NCBI GenBank assembly: GCA_001606155.1
Contig: LODT01000037.1
Span: forward strand, 1,736,001 to 1,800,000
Reading direction: 5' to 3'
Origin: Tieghemostelium lacteum
Taxonomy: Eukaryota > Evosea > Eumycetozoa > Dictyosteliales > Raperosteliaceae
Length of the DNA stretch: 64,000 bases
Position numbers and translations under genes: made by a program. A model generated the notes under the pieces. That model saw only the letters and a program-made list of their open reading frames with translations. It was not told the origin of the DNA and made no database searches. Of the stretch, positions 1 to 11,007 are shown one piece after another (the stretch's first letter is position 1; each line of letters starts with the position of its first letter).

Positions 1-1
1 A

Positions 2-952
2 ATATCAATGGATGAAGAAGCTAGAAGAGCTCATGAACTTGAAGAGACTTTGTATCCAGATGAAGTAGATACACCAGGAAATATGCCTGCAAGAATCAGA
101 TTTTCAAGATATCGTGGTTTGAAATCCTTTAGAACCTCACCATGGAATGTAAAAGAAAACCTTCCAATAGACTACGCCAAAATCTTTCAATTCCACAGTT
201 TTAATCAGTCAATGAGATATTCAATGAAATTGTCTGAACAGTCACCTGCCAAACCAGGAATGTATATTCGTATCTATCTAAAATCAGTACCTAAACAATT
301 GGAAACCATGTGCCAACAAAAACCAATGGTTGCCGTTGGTTTGTTTAAATATGAAAACAAAATCTCAGTTTTGCATTTCAGTATCGAGAAACATCGTACC
401 TACGAAGACACTGTAAAATCAAAGGAAACTGTATACTTTAGATTCGGGTTCAGAAAATTTGAATGTCAACCTATATACTCTGTATCAGCACCCAATTGTG
501 ATAAACAGAAATTTGAGAAATATCTATTTCCAGGTAGAAACTCAATTGCTACTATCTACGGGCCAATTACATTCCCACCAGCTCCATTAATGATTTTCAA
601 AGATAAGGAATGCAGTCAATTGATTGCCACTGGGTATCTGTCCAGTGTCAATCCAGATCGTATTATATGTAAGAGAATTATCCTGACTGGTGAAATTGCA
701 AAATCCATCTCAAAGAAGTTTGTTACTGTTCGTGACATGTTTTATTATACTGAAGATATTCAATGGTTTAAGAAAGTTGAACTCTACACTAAACTTGGTA
801 GAATGGGTCATATTAAAGAGTCTTTAGGTACACACGGTCGTATGAAATGTCTTTTTGACGGTACAATGAATCAACAAGATACCATCTGTATGAATCTCTA
901 TAAAAGAGTATTTCCAAAATGGATTAAAGATGGTTCAGTTTTACTAAAATAA
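2..952 (+). CDS. tsr1: TSR1, pre-40S ribosome biogenesis factor (C-terminal part, 5' end outside window)
   Basis: The frame is open from base 2 and ends at the TAA at 950-952, giving about 316 residues. The 5' part lies outside the window, so the internal ATG at 8 is not the true start. The segment matches the BMS1/TSR1 C-terminal domain: an acidic start with the YPDEVDTP motif, then PARIRFSRYRGLKSFRTSPW, which is nearly diagnostic for TSR1, followed by the EF-Tu-like beta-barrel region. Known role of the family: a GTPase-like but inactive protein that binds pre-40S particles and blocks premature subunit joining during small-subunit maturation. BMS1 is the main alternative, but it has a longer, different tail. 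No intron is seen in this part. Confidence 0.93.
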   Translation: MSMDEEARRAHELEETLYPDEVDTPGNMPARIRFSRYRGLKSFRTSPWNVKENLPIDYAKIFQFHSFNQSMRYSMKLSEQSPAKPGMYIRIYLKSVPKQLETMCQQKPMVAVGLFKYENKISVLHFSIEKHRTYEDTVKSKETVYFRFGFRKFECQPIYSVSAPNCDKQKFEKYLFPGRNSIATIYGPITFPPAPLMIFKDKECSQLIATGYLSSVNPDRIICKRIILTGEIAKSISKKFVTVRDMFYYTEDIQWFKKVELYTKLGRMGHIKESLGTHGRMKCLFDGTMNQQDTICMNLYKRVFPKWIKDGSVLLK

Positions 953-1038
953 ACCATTAACAATTTAAATTTATTATGATCTAATATCATTATTATTATT
1001 ATTTTTATTCCTATATACAAATTTCTTTTTTAATTTTT

Positions 1039-1942
1039 TTAAATTGTTTCACTTTCATCCAATTCCAAATGTCTAGTAGATTCATCTTCTTCAACTTGGA
1101 TAAAATTACCCGAAGCATTTAAGTTACTAACTGGAGTAATTTTACCACCATTTATCAAGTTAATAGCTACATAGACGATCAATTGTAAAACCGCCAGAAA
1201 TGCTCCGAATGCGTTTGGAACATATATAAATGGATCATTTACTAGTAAACCATAAAATGTCCAAGCTAAACCAGATGTCAATGTAAAAAATGCCAATGGC
1301 ACGTATATAGTTGATGTATCTCTTTGTTTTATTACCTGATACTATTATACAATTTAAATCGATTAGATCCTAGACCTATAAAACAATCAATTATTAAATA
1401 TACATACCAATGCAAATACAGGTGATAAAAAGAAAATAAAAAGTATAACATTGGTAGTGAATCCTAAAAATATTTGAGATTCTTTATCGTCAGTCATTAA
1501 AATAACACATAGACACCATACTATAACTGTAGTCATTAATGAAACGAATATCAATGCTATTTTTCTTCTTTGATGGTAATTTGGGACCGCCCCATAATAT
1601 GCCATTATATAATATAGTGTTGCCAACATTCCGAATGTGTTTACTGTGGGTGGAACATTTTACATTTTTGTACAGTTTTAGTATTAAATAAGAAGAGAGT
1701 AGGATTAATGTATAATAGTCATACATACCTGGTAAAATAGTTGATCTTTTTGTAACAGCACCGTATATTACCCAACCCATACTATTCGCGCATAGTGCAA
1801 TGATTGGGTAGATATTAAGTTTTCCGACATCCCTATTCTTATCAATGGCTATAAATGTTTTAATTGGTGATAATGACAAAAACATAGATAAAACATTTCC
1901 TAATATTGCCAAAATAACTACTACTACACTATGAAAACTCAT
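1039..1942 (-). CDS. SWEET (MtN3/saliva) sugar transporter, three exons
   Basis: Exons read by hand are 1942-1729, 1643-1408 and 1335-1039, with GTATGT donors and CAG acceptors in consistent phase, giving 248 aa. The product has about seven hydrophobic segments arranged as two MtN3 triple-helix units. Family hallmarks visible are SLSPIKTF after helix 1, the VNTFG segment across the first junction, and PLAFFTLTSGLAWTFYGLL in the second repeat, followed by PNAFG. SWEETs are uniporters that move mono- or disaccharides down their gradient across plasma or endomembranes; substrate cannot be read here. The start at 1942 (MSFHSVV) lies just ahead of helix 1. A longer in-frame upstream ATG exists but adds a charged leader unlike the family. 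The tail is short, acidic and hydrophilic. Confidence 0.9.
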
Positions 1943-2580
1943 TTTTACCTGGTGAGTTGATTTCCCAATCTTCACCAAATTTTGCGTAATTTGGTTATGA
2001 AAAAAATTTCTGGTATGCAATTATAACTAAAAATAAAAAAAAAATAAAGTAATCCAAATATTTAAATATGATCATATTGAAAAAAAATACACAAATTCAT
2101 AATATAAACACTAAAAATACATTTAAAGTAAAACTTCACCCCATTAAATTTTTTAGAAACCACCATTTTGGAGCTATTTTTTAACATATATATAGATAAA
2201 ATTAAATTTAATATACCATATATATAATTACATTAATCATACTTTTGTTGAATAGATTTAAAAACTATAAATTAAATAATTAATAAATTGGTTTTTAAGT
2301 CTATAAAGATGATTCATCTTGGTACATCTTCATATATACTTTGTGTGGGATCAACAGTTGGATGGACAAAGAATTAGATTTCAGTGGTTGGATCCTAGAT
2401 AATAGTATTTAGATGGTGATTGAAAAGATATTGTATTCAAATAATGCTTGGGGTGTAGAAAAAAGAGTATTCAAGTTATATCATGATGGTCATTTTGGAA
2501 CAGCTAGGTGAAGGTGAAAATAAGTGAAAATAATAAAAATTAAAAAAAAGTTAAATTCTATATGATTTTTTACAATTATA
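1943..2580. other. Intergenic, AT-rich, with a decayed coding-like stretch
   Basis: This stretch lies between the divergent SWEET gene and the small membrane-protein gene. It is mainly poly-A/T DNA. The only notable content is a coding-like patch at about 2299-2514, described separately. I see no RNA gene or element. Confidence 0.5.
2299..2514 (+). pseudogene. Possible gene relic of unknown family
   Basis: Two consecutive short frames read like real protein rather than random AT-rich DNA. One contains DDSSWYIFIYTLCG and INSWMDKELDFSGW. The next, in another frame, contains NNAWGVEKRVFKLYHDGHFG. They are separated by stops, and no GT-AG intron of believable length joins them. Base composition here is also less AT-rich than the flanks. 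The simplest reading is a fragment of a decayed or duplicated host gene, but I do not recognise the family. Small unannotated exons of a real gene are the alternative. Confidence 0.25.
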
Positions 2581-3308
2581 ATGCAAAATATTATTATTTC
2601 GATATTGATTATATTTTCACTATTACTGTCAAGTTGTAGTGCATATAAAACAGGTGAAGTTATTAGATTTAATAAACAGAGTAAACATATATCACCTGAT
2701 AGAACAAGAGAATTTAACTCAGACTGGACACTGATAAAATCAAAATTCTCACCAAGATTCAAGATTGATAAAACTATTACATTGTCTTCGCTGACATCTG
2801 CTAAATTAGATGAAAATTCTATATTTAAAATCAAATTTCAAATTGATTCATTTGAAACCTTTTGGATAACAGCAGCTGATCGAAATGGAATCTATTTAAA
2901 TCACATTGAATTTACATTTACATACTCTAATGATAAGATTATAGATATCAAATGGATACCTGATTGTATGTGTTTTCATAGATATATCACATAGGAGAAC
3001 TTATTAACTTTAAATATAATATATAGATAATGATGAACCTGAACATCAAGGAAAGAAACCAGAACACATATATTTAATTTATAAATGGGAAGAACTTAAT
3101 GATAAAGATCTTTCAACTAGTTTATTACTCTTATTTTCATTTGGTATAGTAACAAGTGGCTTTATAGTATCACTTTTATCAATACAATTTTCACTTTTTG
3201 GAGGTAGCACATCACCAAAACAAAATATATCAATATTACCAACAACAATAGACAGATCACAGGAATTTATACCAAAGGTTTATAATTATAATCAAATCAA
3301 TACCTTTA

Positions 3309-3344
<36 letters not shown>

Positions 3345-3421
3345 GTAATAGTCCACCACCAACAAGAGGAAAGATTGAACAATATAATGATAATGAAATA
3401 GAACAATTTGTTGAAATTTAA
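2581..3421 (+). CDS. Uncharacterised type I membrane protein with signal peptide
   Basis: Two exons, 2581-2965 and 3027-3421 (donor GTATGT, acceptor TATAG), give 259 aa. Residues 1-20 are a hydrophobic signal peptide. A lumenal domain of about 150 residues follows, apparently beta-rich and without disulfide-type cysteine pairs. One strong membrane helix lies near residues 175-195 (LLLLFSFGIVTSGFIVSLLS). The cytosolic tail carries an AAT-encoded Asn run (about 3308-3345), a PPPTRGK patch and an acidic end. I do not recognise the family. The topology (small lumenal domain, single helix, short tail) would fit an ER or endomembrane accessory protein, but that is inference. The exon phases and the uninterrupted frame across the junction support it as a real gene. 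Confidence 0.75.
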
Positions 3422-3579
3422 ATAAATTTGTATAGATAATAATAATAATAAGAATGTACATCACATTTTAAAAACTCTAGAATTTTGATATTTTATTCAA
3501 TGATTTTAATAAAAAATTATTGTTTGTTTGTATTGTAATAATAATAATAAAAAAAAAGGTAATAAAAGATGAATTGGTT

Positions 3580-6500
3580 TTAACGATATTCCTTCACCAA
3601 GAATCTTAAAAATACATATGCTAAAAGTAAATAACCTATAATCATACCGACAAGAACGTACATATCAATGAATAATCTATTTGGATCAGCACCAATAGAT
3701 TGAAGGAATTCCAAACCATCAGCATAGGTACCTCTGGTATTTGGTGGATTGTAAAATACCCAAAGACCATTGAATTCATTAACCACAGGTATCTCTAAAC
3801 CATAGGACATAAATGAGAGCATAACCAACCATTTCAAATAGATTGGAATAGATTGTCTAGCCAGTAAGAAACCATCAAATAGTAAAAAGACAAATAGTAG
3901 TAGAATACTAATCATATTAGCTGTACCAAATGTTGGTGAGATGGTTGAAATTGCCATACACATGGTAGCTGCTGTGGTACTTGTGAGTACTAAACTGATT
4001 AAAAAGTACAAGAAATGTAAGAATCCAGGACGGAAACCAATCATATAGTAACATATACCACCTAATAACAGTGGTGGTAGTACTCTCATTGGTAGAATAT
4101 CTGTTATTGCTTTGGATAGGAAATAGCTACTGGTACGATAGTATCCGTTACTACGTTCTCTAATGAATATAATTCTGTCGTGGTAAAACAAATCCAAACT
4201 AGTTATACTACCAAAACTTAATAAGGCAATAATAAAAAACATGGACCCGAATCTATTCTGACAACCTGGTTCCAAGTTGGCTGGTAATTTCCAAAACAAC
4301 CAACCCAGTATGAAACCAACTAGAATGTGTACAAAGTAGGTTGTTCTGAGCAAGAATGGGTTTCTGAGATAGTTGAGCATTGATCTTCTACCAACCACCA
4401 TAAACTGTGTCCAAAATGATGTTGCATATTCATCAACTTTGTGTAGATAGATATTGTTTTGTTGTTGACGTAAATGAATGGAACTTGATGGTATATTTCT
4501 GTTTTCATCTATATCTACATCAATAACCTGTACTTCTTTTTGATAGCTATATTGTATCTGATGTTGACTTTCAAATATAGGTAATTTGAATTGGTCATTG
4601 GAGATTACTGAGATTATAAAATCAGCTGGATTACGATGATTCTCTCTAGAGAGTTCTCTTTGATTTGGGAAATTGGTTCTTAGTTTTTGATCAAAGTATT
4701 CAATAGATTGTTGAGCTTTTCCAGAGTAGTGTAATTGACCTTGGTGTAGTAATACCAAATTATCTAATTTCTCAAATATTTCAGCAGATGGTTGATGAAT
4801 GGAAAGAATAATGGTTCTATCACCGTCAACTGCAATCTTTTTAAGGAGTTTAATGAGATCATATGCAGAGTGACTGTCAAGGCCTGATGTAGGTTCATCC
4901 AAAAACAGTATACTAGGGTCAATAATCAACTCTGCTGCGATTGCCAAACGTTTCTTTTCACCACCTGATATACCTCTCTTCTCAGCAGTACCAATTCTGG
5001 AATTTGCAATCTTGCTGATATTCAAAGCTCTAAGTGCATCGTCAACACGACGTTCCTTCTCATGCATTGGAATGGATTCTGGGAGTTTCAACATGGCAGC
5101 ATACATTAAATGTTCACGACATGTAAGTGTACCAATCATTATATCCTCTTGAGTTACATAACCTGAAATTCTCTTAAAGTTTTCTGGTACTGGTAACCCA
5201 TTAATCAATATATTTCCAGAAATATCACCAACATTCTTTCTACCAGACAAGATATCCAAAAGTGATGTTTTACCAGACCCTGAAAGACCCATCAAAGCAG
5301 TCAAATGTCCACTTTGACATATACCATGCACATTATCTAGAATCTGTTTTGGTTTAGTTTTGTTGAATGACCATTTTTCTTGGACTGTACATGAGATGTC
5401 TGAGAATCTCAAGTCACAAGGTACATGGTTGGGAGGTGGAATGTGTTTTCTCTGTTCCTGTTTCTCGCTAACGAAGAAGACTAAACCAGTAATCATTGCA
5501 ATAACAATAGTGCTAACACCTGTTGATATATACACTAGAATTCTATCTACATTCTGAACGGGTACTGGTAGAATAGGTGGTGGTTGAAGAGTACATTCAC
5601 CAGCTACACAAGACATTGGAATGGTAGGATACATTGCTGCAATAACCTCTTGTGAGAATTGACAATTTAGATTTGAATCGCATGTAAAATTTGCAGTACC
5701 ATTGACCTGACTGATAATACTATTCAAAATACCTGAACAAAATGTAGTACAACTGCATGCAGAGTTTTGACATATAATCTCTTGTGATTGACCAGGAAGA
5801 ATATTACGAACACATCCATCAAAAGAACAGTTAAAATAAAGTGGTGGACCTGTGGTGTGGTAGTACAAATTCATAGAGCATGTTGAATAGAGACCAGAGA
5901 CATAATCAGCATCTGGAAAATCACATTCAAGAGCAACACCACCAACAGAGTTCATTGAAGAAATGACTTGTTGACCGGTAATGACACAACTGTATTGTTT
6001 TGATTTATATAGATATGCAGTGGTATCACAAATGTTTAGGTAATCTTCTTGTGAACTGTTGGTAGCTATAGAGTTACAAACAGGGTTGGCGTTACATACT
6101 GAACATTCAACACCACTCCACCCAGGTTTACATATACATTGGTGTGGAAGTGGATTGTTGTATACTGGTGGACATGATCTCGATCCATGACAATTAATTG
6201 CATCCCATTGGTGATCAGGATCAATATCAATTGAACAATCTGAACCTGTAAAAAAGTACGTACATTTACACTCACCAGTTGTGGTGTTACAAAATCCTTG
6301 TCCCCATTCTTCATAACAATTTGCTACACCACAGGGTCCAGTTTCATTTAAAAATCCAAATGTTGTATCTTCACATGCTTCACCATACCAAGATACTGCT
6401 CTACTTCCATCAGAACTCTCTATAGGTACTTCTGAAGAAGAGCCACCACTACTACTAGATGTTGTATTACCACTTGTAGTTGAGCTATCACCTGTTGTAG

Positions 6501-6999
6501 ATGTACCACTTGAACCTGTAGTTGAATTACCACCTGTAGTTGATGTACCACTAGAAGTTGTAGTTGAATTACCAGTTGTAGATGTTGTACTAGCACCACT
6601 AGAAGTTGTAGTTGAATTACCACCTGTAGTTGATGTACCACTAGTTGTAGTTGTTGTACTATTTGTAGAAGTTGTTGTTGTGGTTGTATTACTATCCACA
6701 CTATTACTTGAAGCAGATTGACTATTTTCTAATAATTTTAAATTTTCATACATTCTACTATAATATGGTGATACATCTTTAAATTCTAAGATTACCTCAC
6801 GAGATAATCTAATAGATTCCTCTTGTTGTTCCCTCAGAAGCTCTGTATTAAAATTCTCATGTAATATCTGTTGGCCTGATTTCCCTTCAAATGTATAATG
6901 TTCCTCTTTCTCGGCAATAGATTTACAATCTAATCGACTATTTATATTTACTAATAAAAATATCAATAAATATAAAATAGTAATATTGATAATTTTCAT
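3580..6999 (-). CDS. ABC transporter, ABCG family half-transporter with EGF-like ectodomain
   Basis: A single exon encodes 1139 aa. Order: signal peptide (1-23); Ser/Thr/Gly-rich mucin-like stretch (about 95-190); two EGF-like units (about 215-305, endings such as CICKPGWSGVEC); further Cys-rich lumenal region; membrane helix near 490-512; nucleotide-binding domain with Walker A GLSGSGKT (about 573), signature ISGGEKKR (about 681), Walker B ILFLDEPTSGLD (about 698) and H-loop SIHQPSAE (about 733); then the six-helix ABC2 domain (about 890-1139). NBD before TMD is the ABCG order, and the N-terminal ectodomain plus extra helix resembles the plant ABCG24/28 type. Such half-transporters dimerise and export lipids or hydrophobic compounds; substrate is unknown here. 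All ATPase motifs look intact. The next upstream gene, same strand, also encodes a Cys-rich surface protein. Confidence 0.93.
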   Translation of the reverse strand: MKIINITILYLLIFLLVNINSRLDCKSIAEKEEHYTFEGKSGQQILHENFNTELLREQQEESIRLSREVILEFKDVSPYYSRMYENLKLLENSQSASSNSVDSNTTTTTTSTNSTTTTTSGTSTTGGNSTTTSSGASTTSTTGNSTTTSSGTSTTGGNSTTGSSGTSTTGDSSTTSGNTTSSSSGGSSSEVPIESSDGSRAVSWYGEACEDTTFGFLNETGPCGVANCYEEWGQGFCNTTTGECKCTYFFTGSDCSIDIDPDHQWDAINCHGSRSCPPVYNNPLPHQCICKPGWSGVECSVCNANPVCNSIATNSSQEDYLNICDTTAYLYKSKQYSCVITGQQVISSMNSVGGVALECDFPDADYVSGLYSTCSMNLYYHTTGPPLYFNCSFDGCVRNILPGQSQEIICQNSACSCTTFCSGILNSIISQVNGTANFTCDSNLNCQFSQEVIAAMYPTIPMSCVAGECTLQPPPILPVPVQNVDRILVYISTGVSTIVIAMITGLVFFVSEKQEQRKHIPPPNHVPCDLRFSDISCTVQEKWSFNKTKPKQILDNVHGICQSGHLTALMGLSGSGKTSLLDILSGRKNVGDISGNILINGLPVPENFKRISGYVTQEDIMIGTLTCREHLMYAAMLKLPESIPMHEKERRVDDALRALNISKIANSRIGTAEKRGISGGEKKRLAIAAELIIDPSILFLDEPTSGLDSHSAYDLIKLLKKIAVDGDRTIILSIHQPSAEIFEKLDNLVLLHQGQLHYSGKAQQSIEYFDQKLRTNFPNQRELSRENHRNPADFIISVISNDQFKLPIFESQHQIQYSYQKEVQVIDVDIDENRNIPSSSIHLRQQQNNIYLHKVDEYATSFWTQFMVVGRRSMLNYLRNPFLLRTTYFVHILVGFILGWLFWKLPANLEPGCQNRFGSMFFIIALLSFGSITSLDLFYHDRIIFIRERSNGYYRTSSYFLSKAITDILPMRVLPPLLLGGICYYMIGFRPGFLHFLYFLISLVLTSTTAATMCMAISTISPTFGTANMISILLLFVFLLFDGFLLARQSIPIYLKWLVMLSFMSYGLEIPVVNEFNGLWVFYNPPNTRGTYADGLEFLQSIGADPNRLFIDMYVLVGMIIGYLLLAYVFLRFLVKEYR

Positions 7000-7320
7000 T
7001 ATTATTTAATTATTTAAAATTTGTGTAACATATATATAAAATAAAAAAAAAAAAAAAAAAAAATTAAATTAATTAAAATCTTGAAAAATCAAAAAATTAA
7101 GTTATTCATATTACCTTTTATTAAATTAATTTATATTAAGTTTTACCACTTTTACAAATAGTAGTTTAAATCAAATTTATCTCTTACATTTGATATTTTT
7201 ATTTTTTTTAAATTATTTTAAAATATAAAATCAAAAACTATGATGAATGGCCTTAGTAATCAAGAATTATAACCTAAAATATCTTATTGGAGCTAGTCCA
7301 TGAATATTCCAATATTTTTA
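7000..7320. other. Intergenic A/T-rich spacer
   Basis: This is the 5' flank of the ABCG gene and the 3' flank of the 7321 gene. It holds a poly-A run near 7042-7061 and no visible RNA gene or ORF. Confidence 0.6.
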
Positions 7321-10300
7321 TTAGCAAACATTTGAAGAATTGTTATTTTGGGTAGTTTCAGTGGATGAGATGTTGCTATTATTAGAGGTGGTGCCTATTG
7401 AGAAGGATATTTTTGAAATTGAATATTTGAATCTTTCTTTGTAGATATCTTTCATGTTTTTAAATGATTTTCCATGTTTTTGATATGAAAAATAAACGGT
7501 AGTTCCAATACAAATAATAATTACAACAGCTACTATAGTACAAACGGTAACTAATACTACTTCTTTGGGTAAATTGAAATTGGTATTTATGCCACCTAAT
7601 AGACCGTGTTCGGAACTATTTTGAGGGTCTTGAGATTCATCAGTGGAAGTTGAGGTTGTGTGCCCTGATTTTGACTTTTTAGGTACCAACAACAGTGCAA
7701 ATGATGTAAAATGGTTAGTGTAACCTTGGATTTTGTTACTTGATATTCTATTTAGATGATTGAACTTCAATTGGTTTTTATCATGAAATTTAACACATTC
7801 CCATTGGTTTAGAGTGGTATTGATGAATCCTAAACACACATCAGAGAGATCAGTCTGGTTATTGGCTAATTCAGAGTCAGAGTTCAGAACAAATGTAATA
7901 TTAACAATGAATGGGAATACTTGGTCTTCTGGATATCCAGGTGTTATAGTGATATTCAGTACACTTGTTAGTATATTATGTTCTCTTGAGAACTGATCAT
8001 TTTGGAAAGCAACTTTTCTTATATAGGAATCAGCAATAGGTTTAACAGTCAGCAGTGTAAAGTTATTATGTGTTGTATTGGTGCCTTCTGGTATCATTAA
8101 ATCAATTTTAGCTAATAGCTTATTTTTTACATTATAAACTAACATTTCTTTTGGTTGTCCATAGGGAATGGTTTGTAGTGTAATCTGAGGTTTTGTATAG
8201 ACTGGTAGTAACTTGTTAAACATTTGTGAGAGTTTGGATATTTTGGTAGTTTCTTCAGCGGATTTGATAAAAGATGGTAGGAAACATAGTGATTGGTTTC
8301 CTCTGCACTCTCCAGACTGACACTGTATCTGGTTAGGGTAACATCCGTCATATTCTTGACAAGGTGGACATGTCTGATCTGGACATATTACATTGTTTTG
8401 GCATGCAGGGTTGGAAATTATAGTACATGATTGTGAGGAGACTTTACATGAAGAATCTGGACATCTAAAAGGCATAGATGAAGGGCATTTAGGGAGAATA
8501 GGGCACAGTGATTGGTCACTCTTGTTGGATAGAATTCTACCATTCCAACAACAGTTACTTACTAGACATTCCAAGACTTTAGACTTACAAAGATTTGGAG
8601 TCTCTTCACAAGATCCACTTGAACATTGGTATGGGTGAGTATCATTACATTTCTGTTTTACAATAGATTGAGCTGTATTGGATAGGGTATTGTTCTTGTT
8701 ATTGATAATACTATTAGTATTGTTGTTACAGTATATTGAACTTGATACACAAGGTCCATCTAAACCTCCACATCTAAATGGTGTCTTTAAAGGACACATA
8801 CAAATACAAAGACTCTCTTCGAGAACCTCACTAGGTGGACAAGTAAGATTACATTGACATTTCTTTTCCAGTACAGAATAAACAGTATTTTTAAGTGAAC
8901 ATATTGGAGTATCACAATTGTCACCTTTGTATTGGTTTTGACATACACAACTATCACCAACTCTCTGTCCATGTAAACATCTATCTTGTGAGAGTTTCCA
9001 AATATCTAGATCTTGAATAAACTCACTTTGCATTTGACATGTTTTATGATCAATTCTAGCAGGATAGTTAGCTTGAATTCTATCTTCAGAGCCAAACAAA
9101 TTGAAACAACTATACTGATACAATTTAAGTGATGTTGATAGATCCATGAATATAGGTGCACTATAACTTGATTCACATACACCATCTTGTCCCATATTCC
9201 CAGTAGAAGTGCTACCTCCACTAGATATAGATTTCAAAGGCAGTGTATTGGATCTTTTGAGTTTCGACAAGTACTCTATCATCTGTGGTGTCAAATAGGA
9301 TGTTGTAGAATTTGGAGGTAAATTAGAAGTTACACCAGTGTAGATTTCAGTGTCTATAGTGAGTTCATTTACATTCCAACATGTTTGATAGTGTAGATAT
9401 CTAAAATGTTCAATATCAATTAGTTTACTAGACAGTAAAGTTAATTTAAATGGACATTCATAGTCAGTATCTTTAATTATCCCAGATTCAATTCGAGATA
9501 CTGTGTGGCTTCCATTTGAACATTTAAACACCTTCAAATGAGTATACTTTAGTTTCTTACATACATCATTCTGTGTGTCGTAAAAGTAATCATACAAACA
9601 CCCATCTTGAGTATACACTAATTTTGATTCTTGAATAGTGTAATTTAGAGTTGAAAATGAATTTGTGACTCTTTGTTGTTGTAATTGTTGTGCTCTTGTA
9701 GAGTATATCAACACTCTCAGTGAACCACTCATTGAATGTGTCTCAGGTGACAATTTACAATAAACATGGTTGTCATTTAACTTAAATAGTTGGAGACACT
9801 CTTTTCCATCTATTGTAACTAAATTTGTAGATAGTAGTCTATAACCATCGATATTCACTCTATTGTATGAGTAATAGACATTGGAGATTATAGGTCCTAT
9901 CCATTGATAGAATCTTACATCTCTGGAAGTCAGAACAAAAACACCATATTGACTAGCAACCATTTCAATCAACTGAAGTGATTTACTGATATTCAGGTAC
10001 CTAGCAATCTCTATATCATTAAAAGCCACTATATATTCTCTAGTCATCATATAGAAAAATGATTGTGAATTTCCAATAGAAACAATGGATTGACTGGATC
10101 CTTCACTACCAAGTACCGTAGAATTCACAAATGAATAGGTATCAACTAAAGTTTGATTATTCGTATGAAATCTAAATACACTATTAGGTGAATCTAGTAC
10201 ATATAAAATATCACGTTGATAATTAATTGAAATCTTCAATGGAGATTTTAAAATTCCTTGGCCAACAATCTTTGTAAGGGAAGTTGATGAAGGATCACTT

Positions 10301-10869
10301 AAAGACATTACCAATACCAGTCCACTTGTTATATTAGTCTTTTCCAACTCACCAAATTCATTTTCTTTCTCTAGTTGTTGTCCAACAGAACATGAGAGAA
10401 TTAACTGATTAATATGTTCATGAACTATCATTGACAGTATTCTCTGAATTCCTGGTACTGGAATAGAATTTAATTGCAGAACAGAATCAAATTTATCAAT
10501 TACCTTATTATATCTCTCTAAAGACTGGCCATTAACCATTATATATATAGTCTGATATTTGGTAACATATATTGATGTTATATTACCAACATTGTTGGAT
10601 GTATTTGGTGTATCAGCTACTGTTGGTTGTATAGTTGAAACTCCTCTTTTTAATGTAGAGTTTAAAGTGAAATTTGATCGATCGTATATATAAATGGATT
10701 GATAATCATCAGCAACCATGTATATCCACTGTGGGTTTACAAACATCAATTCAGGTTTAACTGATTTAATTATAATCTTTTCGCTCCATTCACCAGTTAC
10801 TATTGAAATTACATTGAACAACAACAATAGAATAAATGTAATTTGAAATGATGATGATTTAATATACAT
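7321..10869 (-). CDS. Large cysteine-rich type I surface protein (EGF/LDLR-A-like repeats)
   Basis: A single exon encodes 1182 aa. A signal peptide (1-26) is followed by about 450 residues that look beta-propeller-like: repeated segments tracking position, value and YVLDSPN-type strands. A Cys-rich block follows (about 670-880), with an EGF-like unit (CQNQYKGDNC) and several short units of the form PFRC...C that resemble LDL-receptor class A repeats. Then come a fibronectin/GAIN-like juxtamembrane region, a single membrane helix at about 1105-1128 (VVLVTVCTIVAVVIIICIG) and a short Ser/Asn-rich tail. Ectodomain N-glycosylation sequons are many. The plan suggests an adhesion or receptor protein of the amoeba surface. 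Family assignment is not secure; LDLR-A similarity rests on cysteine spacing only. It lies head-to-tail with the ABCG gene. Confidence 0.8.
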   Translation of the reverse strand: MYIKSSSFQITFILLLLFNVISIVTGEWSEKIIIKSVKPELMFVNPQWIYMVADDYQSIYIYDRSNFTLNSTLKRGVSTIQPTVADTPNTSNNVGNITSIYVTKYQTIYIMVNGQSLERYNKVIDKFDSVLQLNSIPVPGIQRILSMIVHEHINQLILSCSVGQQLEKENEFGELEKTNITSGLVLVMSLSDPSSTSLTKIVGQGILKSPLKISINYQRDILYVLDSPNSVFRFHTNNQTLVDTYSFVNSTVLGSEGSSQSIVSIGNSQSFFYMMTREYIVAFNDIEIARYLNISKSLQLIEMVASQYGVFVLTSRDVRFYQWIGPIISNVYYSYNRVNIDGYRLLSTNLVTIDGKECLQLFKLNDNHVYCKLSPETHSMSGSLRVLIYSTRAQQLQQQRVTNSFSTLNYTIQESKLVYTQDGCLYDYFYDTQNDVCKKLKYTHLKVFKCSNGSHTVSRIESGIIKDTDYECPFKLTLLSSKLIDIEHFRYLHYQTCWNVNELTIDTEIYTGVTSNLPPNSTTSYLTPQMIEYLSKLKRSNTLPLKSISSGGSTSTGNMGQDGVCESSYSAPIFMDLSTSLKLYQYSCFNLFGSEDRIQANYPARIDHKTCQMQSEFIQDLDIWKLSQDRCLHGQRVGDSCVCQNQYKGDNCDTPICSLKNTVYSVLEKKCQCNLTCPPSEVLEESLCICMCPLKTPFRCGGLDGPCVSSSIYCNNNTNSIINNKNNTLSNTAQSIVKQKCNDTHPYQCSSGSCEETPNLCKSKVLECLVSNCCWNGRILSNKSDQSLCPILPKCPSSMPFRCPDSSCKVSSQSCTIISNPACQNNVICPDQTCPPCQEYDGCYPNQIQCQSGECRGNQSLCFLPSFIKSAEETTKISKLSQMFNKLLPVYTKPQITLQTIPYGQPKEMLVYNVKNKLLAKIDLMIPEGTNTTHNNFTLLTVKPIADSYIRKVAFQNDQFSREHNILTSVLNITITPGYPEDQVFPFIVNITFVLNSDSELANNQTDLSDVCLGFINTTLNQWECVKFHDKNQLKFNHLNRISSNKIQGYTNHFTSFALLLVPKKSKSGHTTSTSTDESQDPQNSSEHGLLGGINTNFNLPKEVVLVTVCTIVAVVIIICIGTTVYFSYQKHGKSFKNMKDIYKERFKYSISKISFSIGTTSNNSNISSTETTQNNNSSNVC

Positions 10870-11007
10870 TTATAATAAATATAATGTGTAAGTATTTAAT
10901 ATATATGTTATATTATTTATTTAAATAATGTAAAACAATAAAAGTTAAAAAAAAAATAAATACATTATAGTAGACCCACAAATATTTACCGATTCATTTT
11001 TATACAT

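Noticed and set aside
5360-5557. Short antisense frames inside the ABCG gene and other large genes
   Set aside because: They follow the codon pattern of the opposite strand and lack starts, motifs or independent composition.
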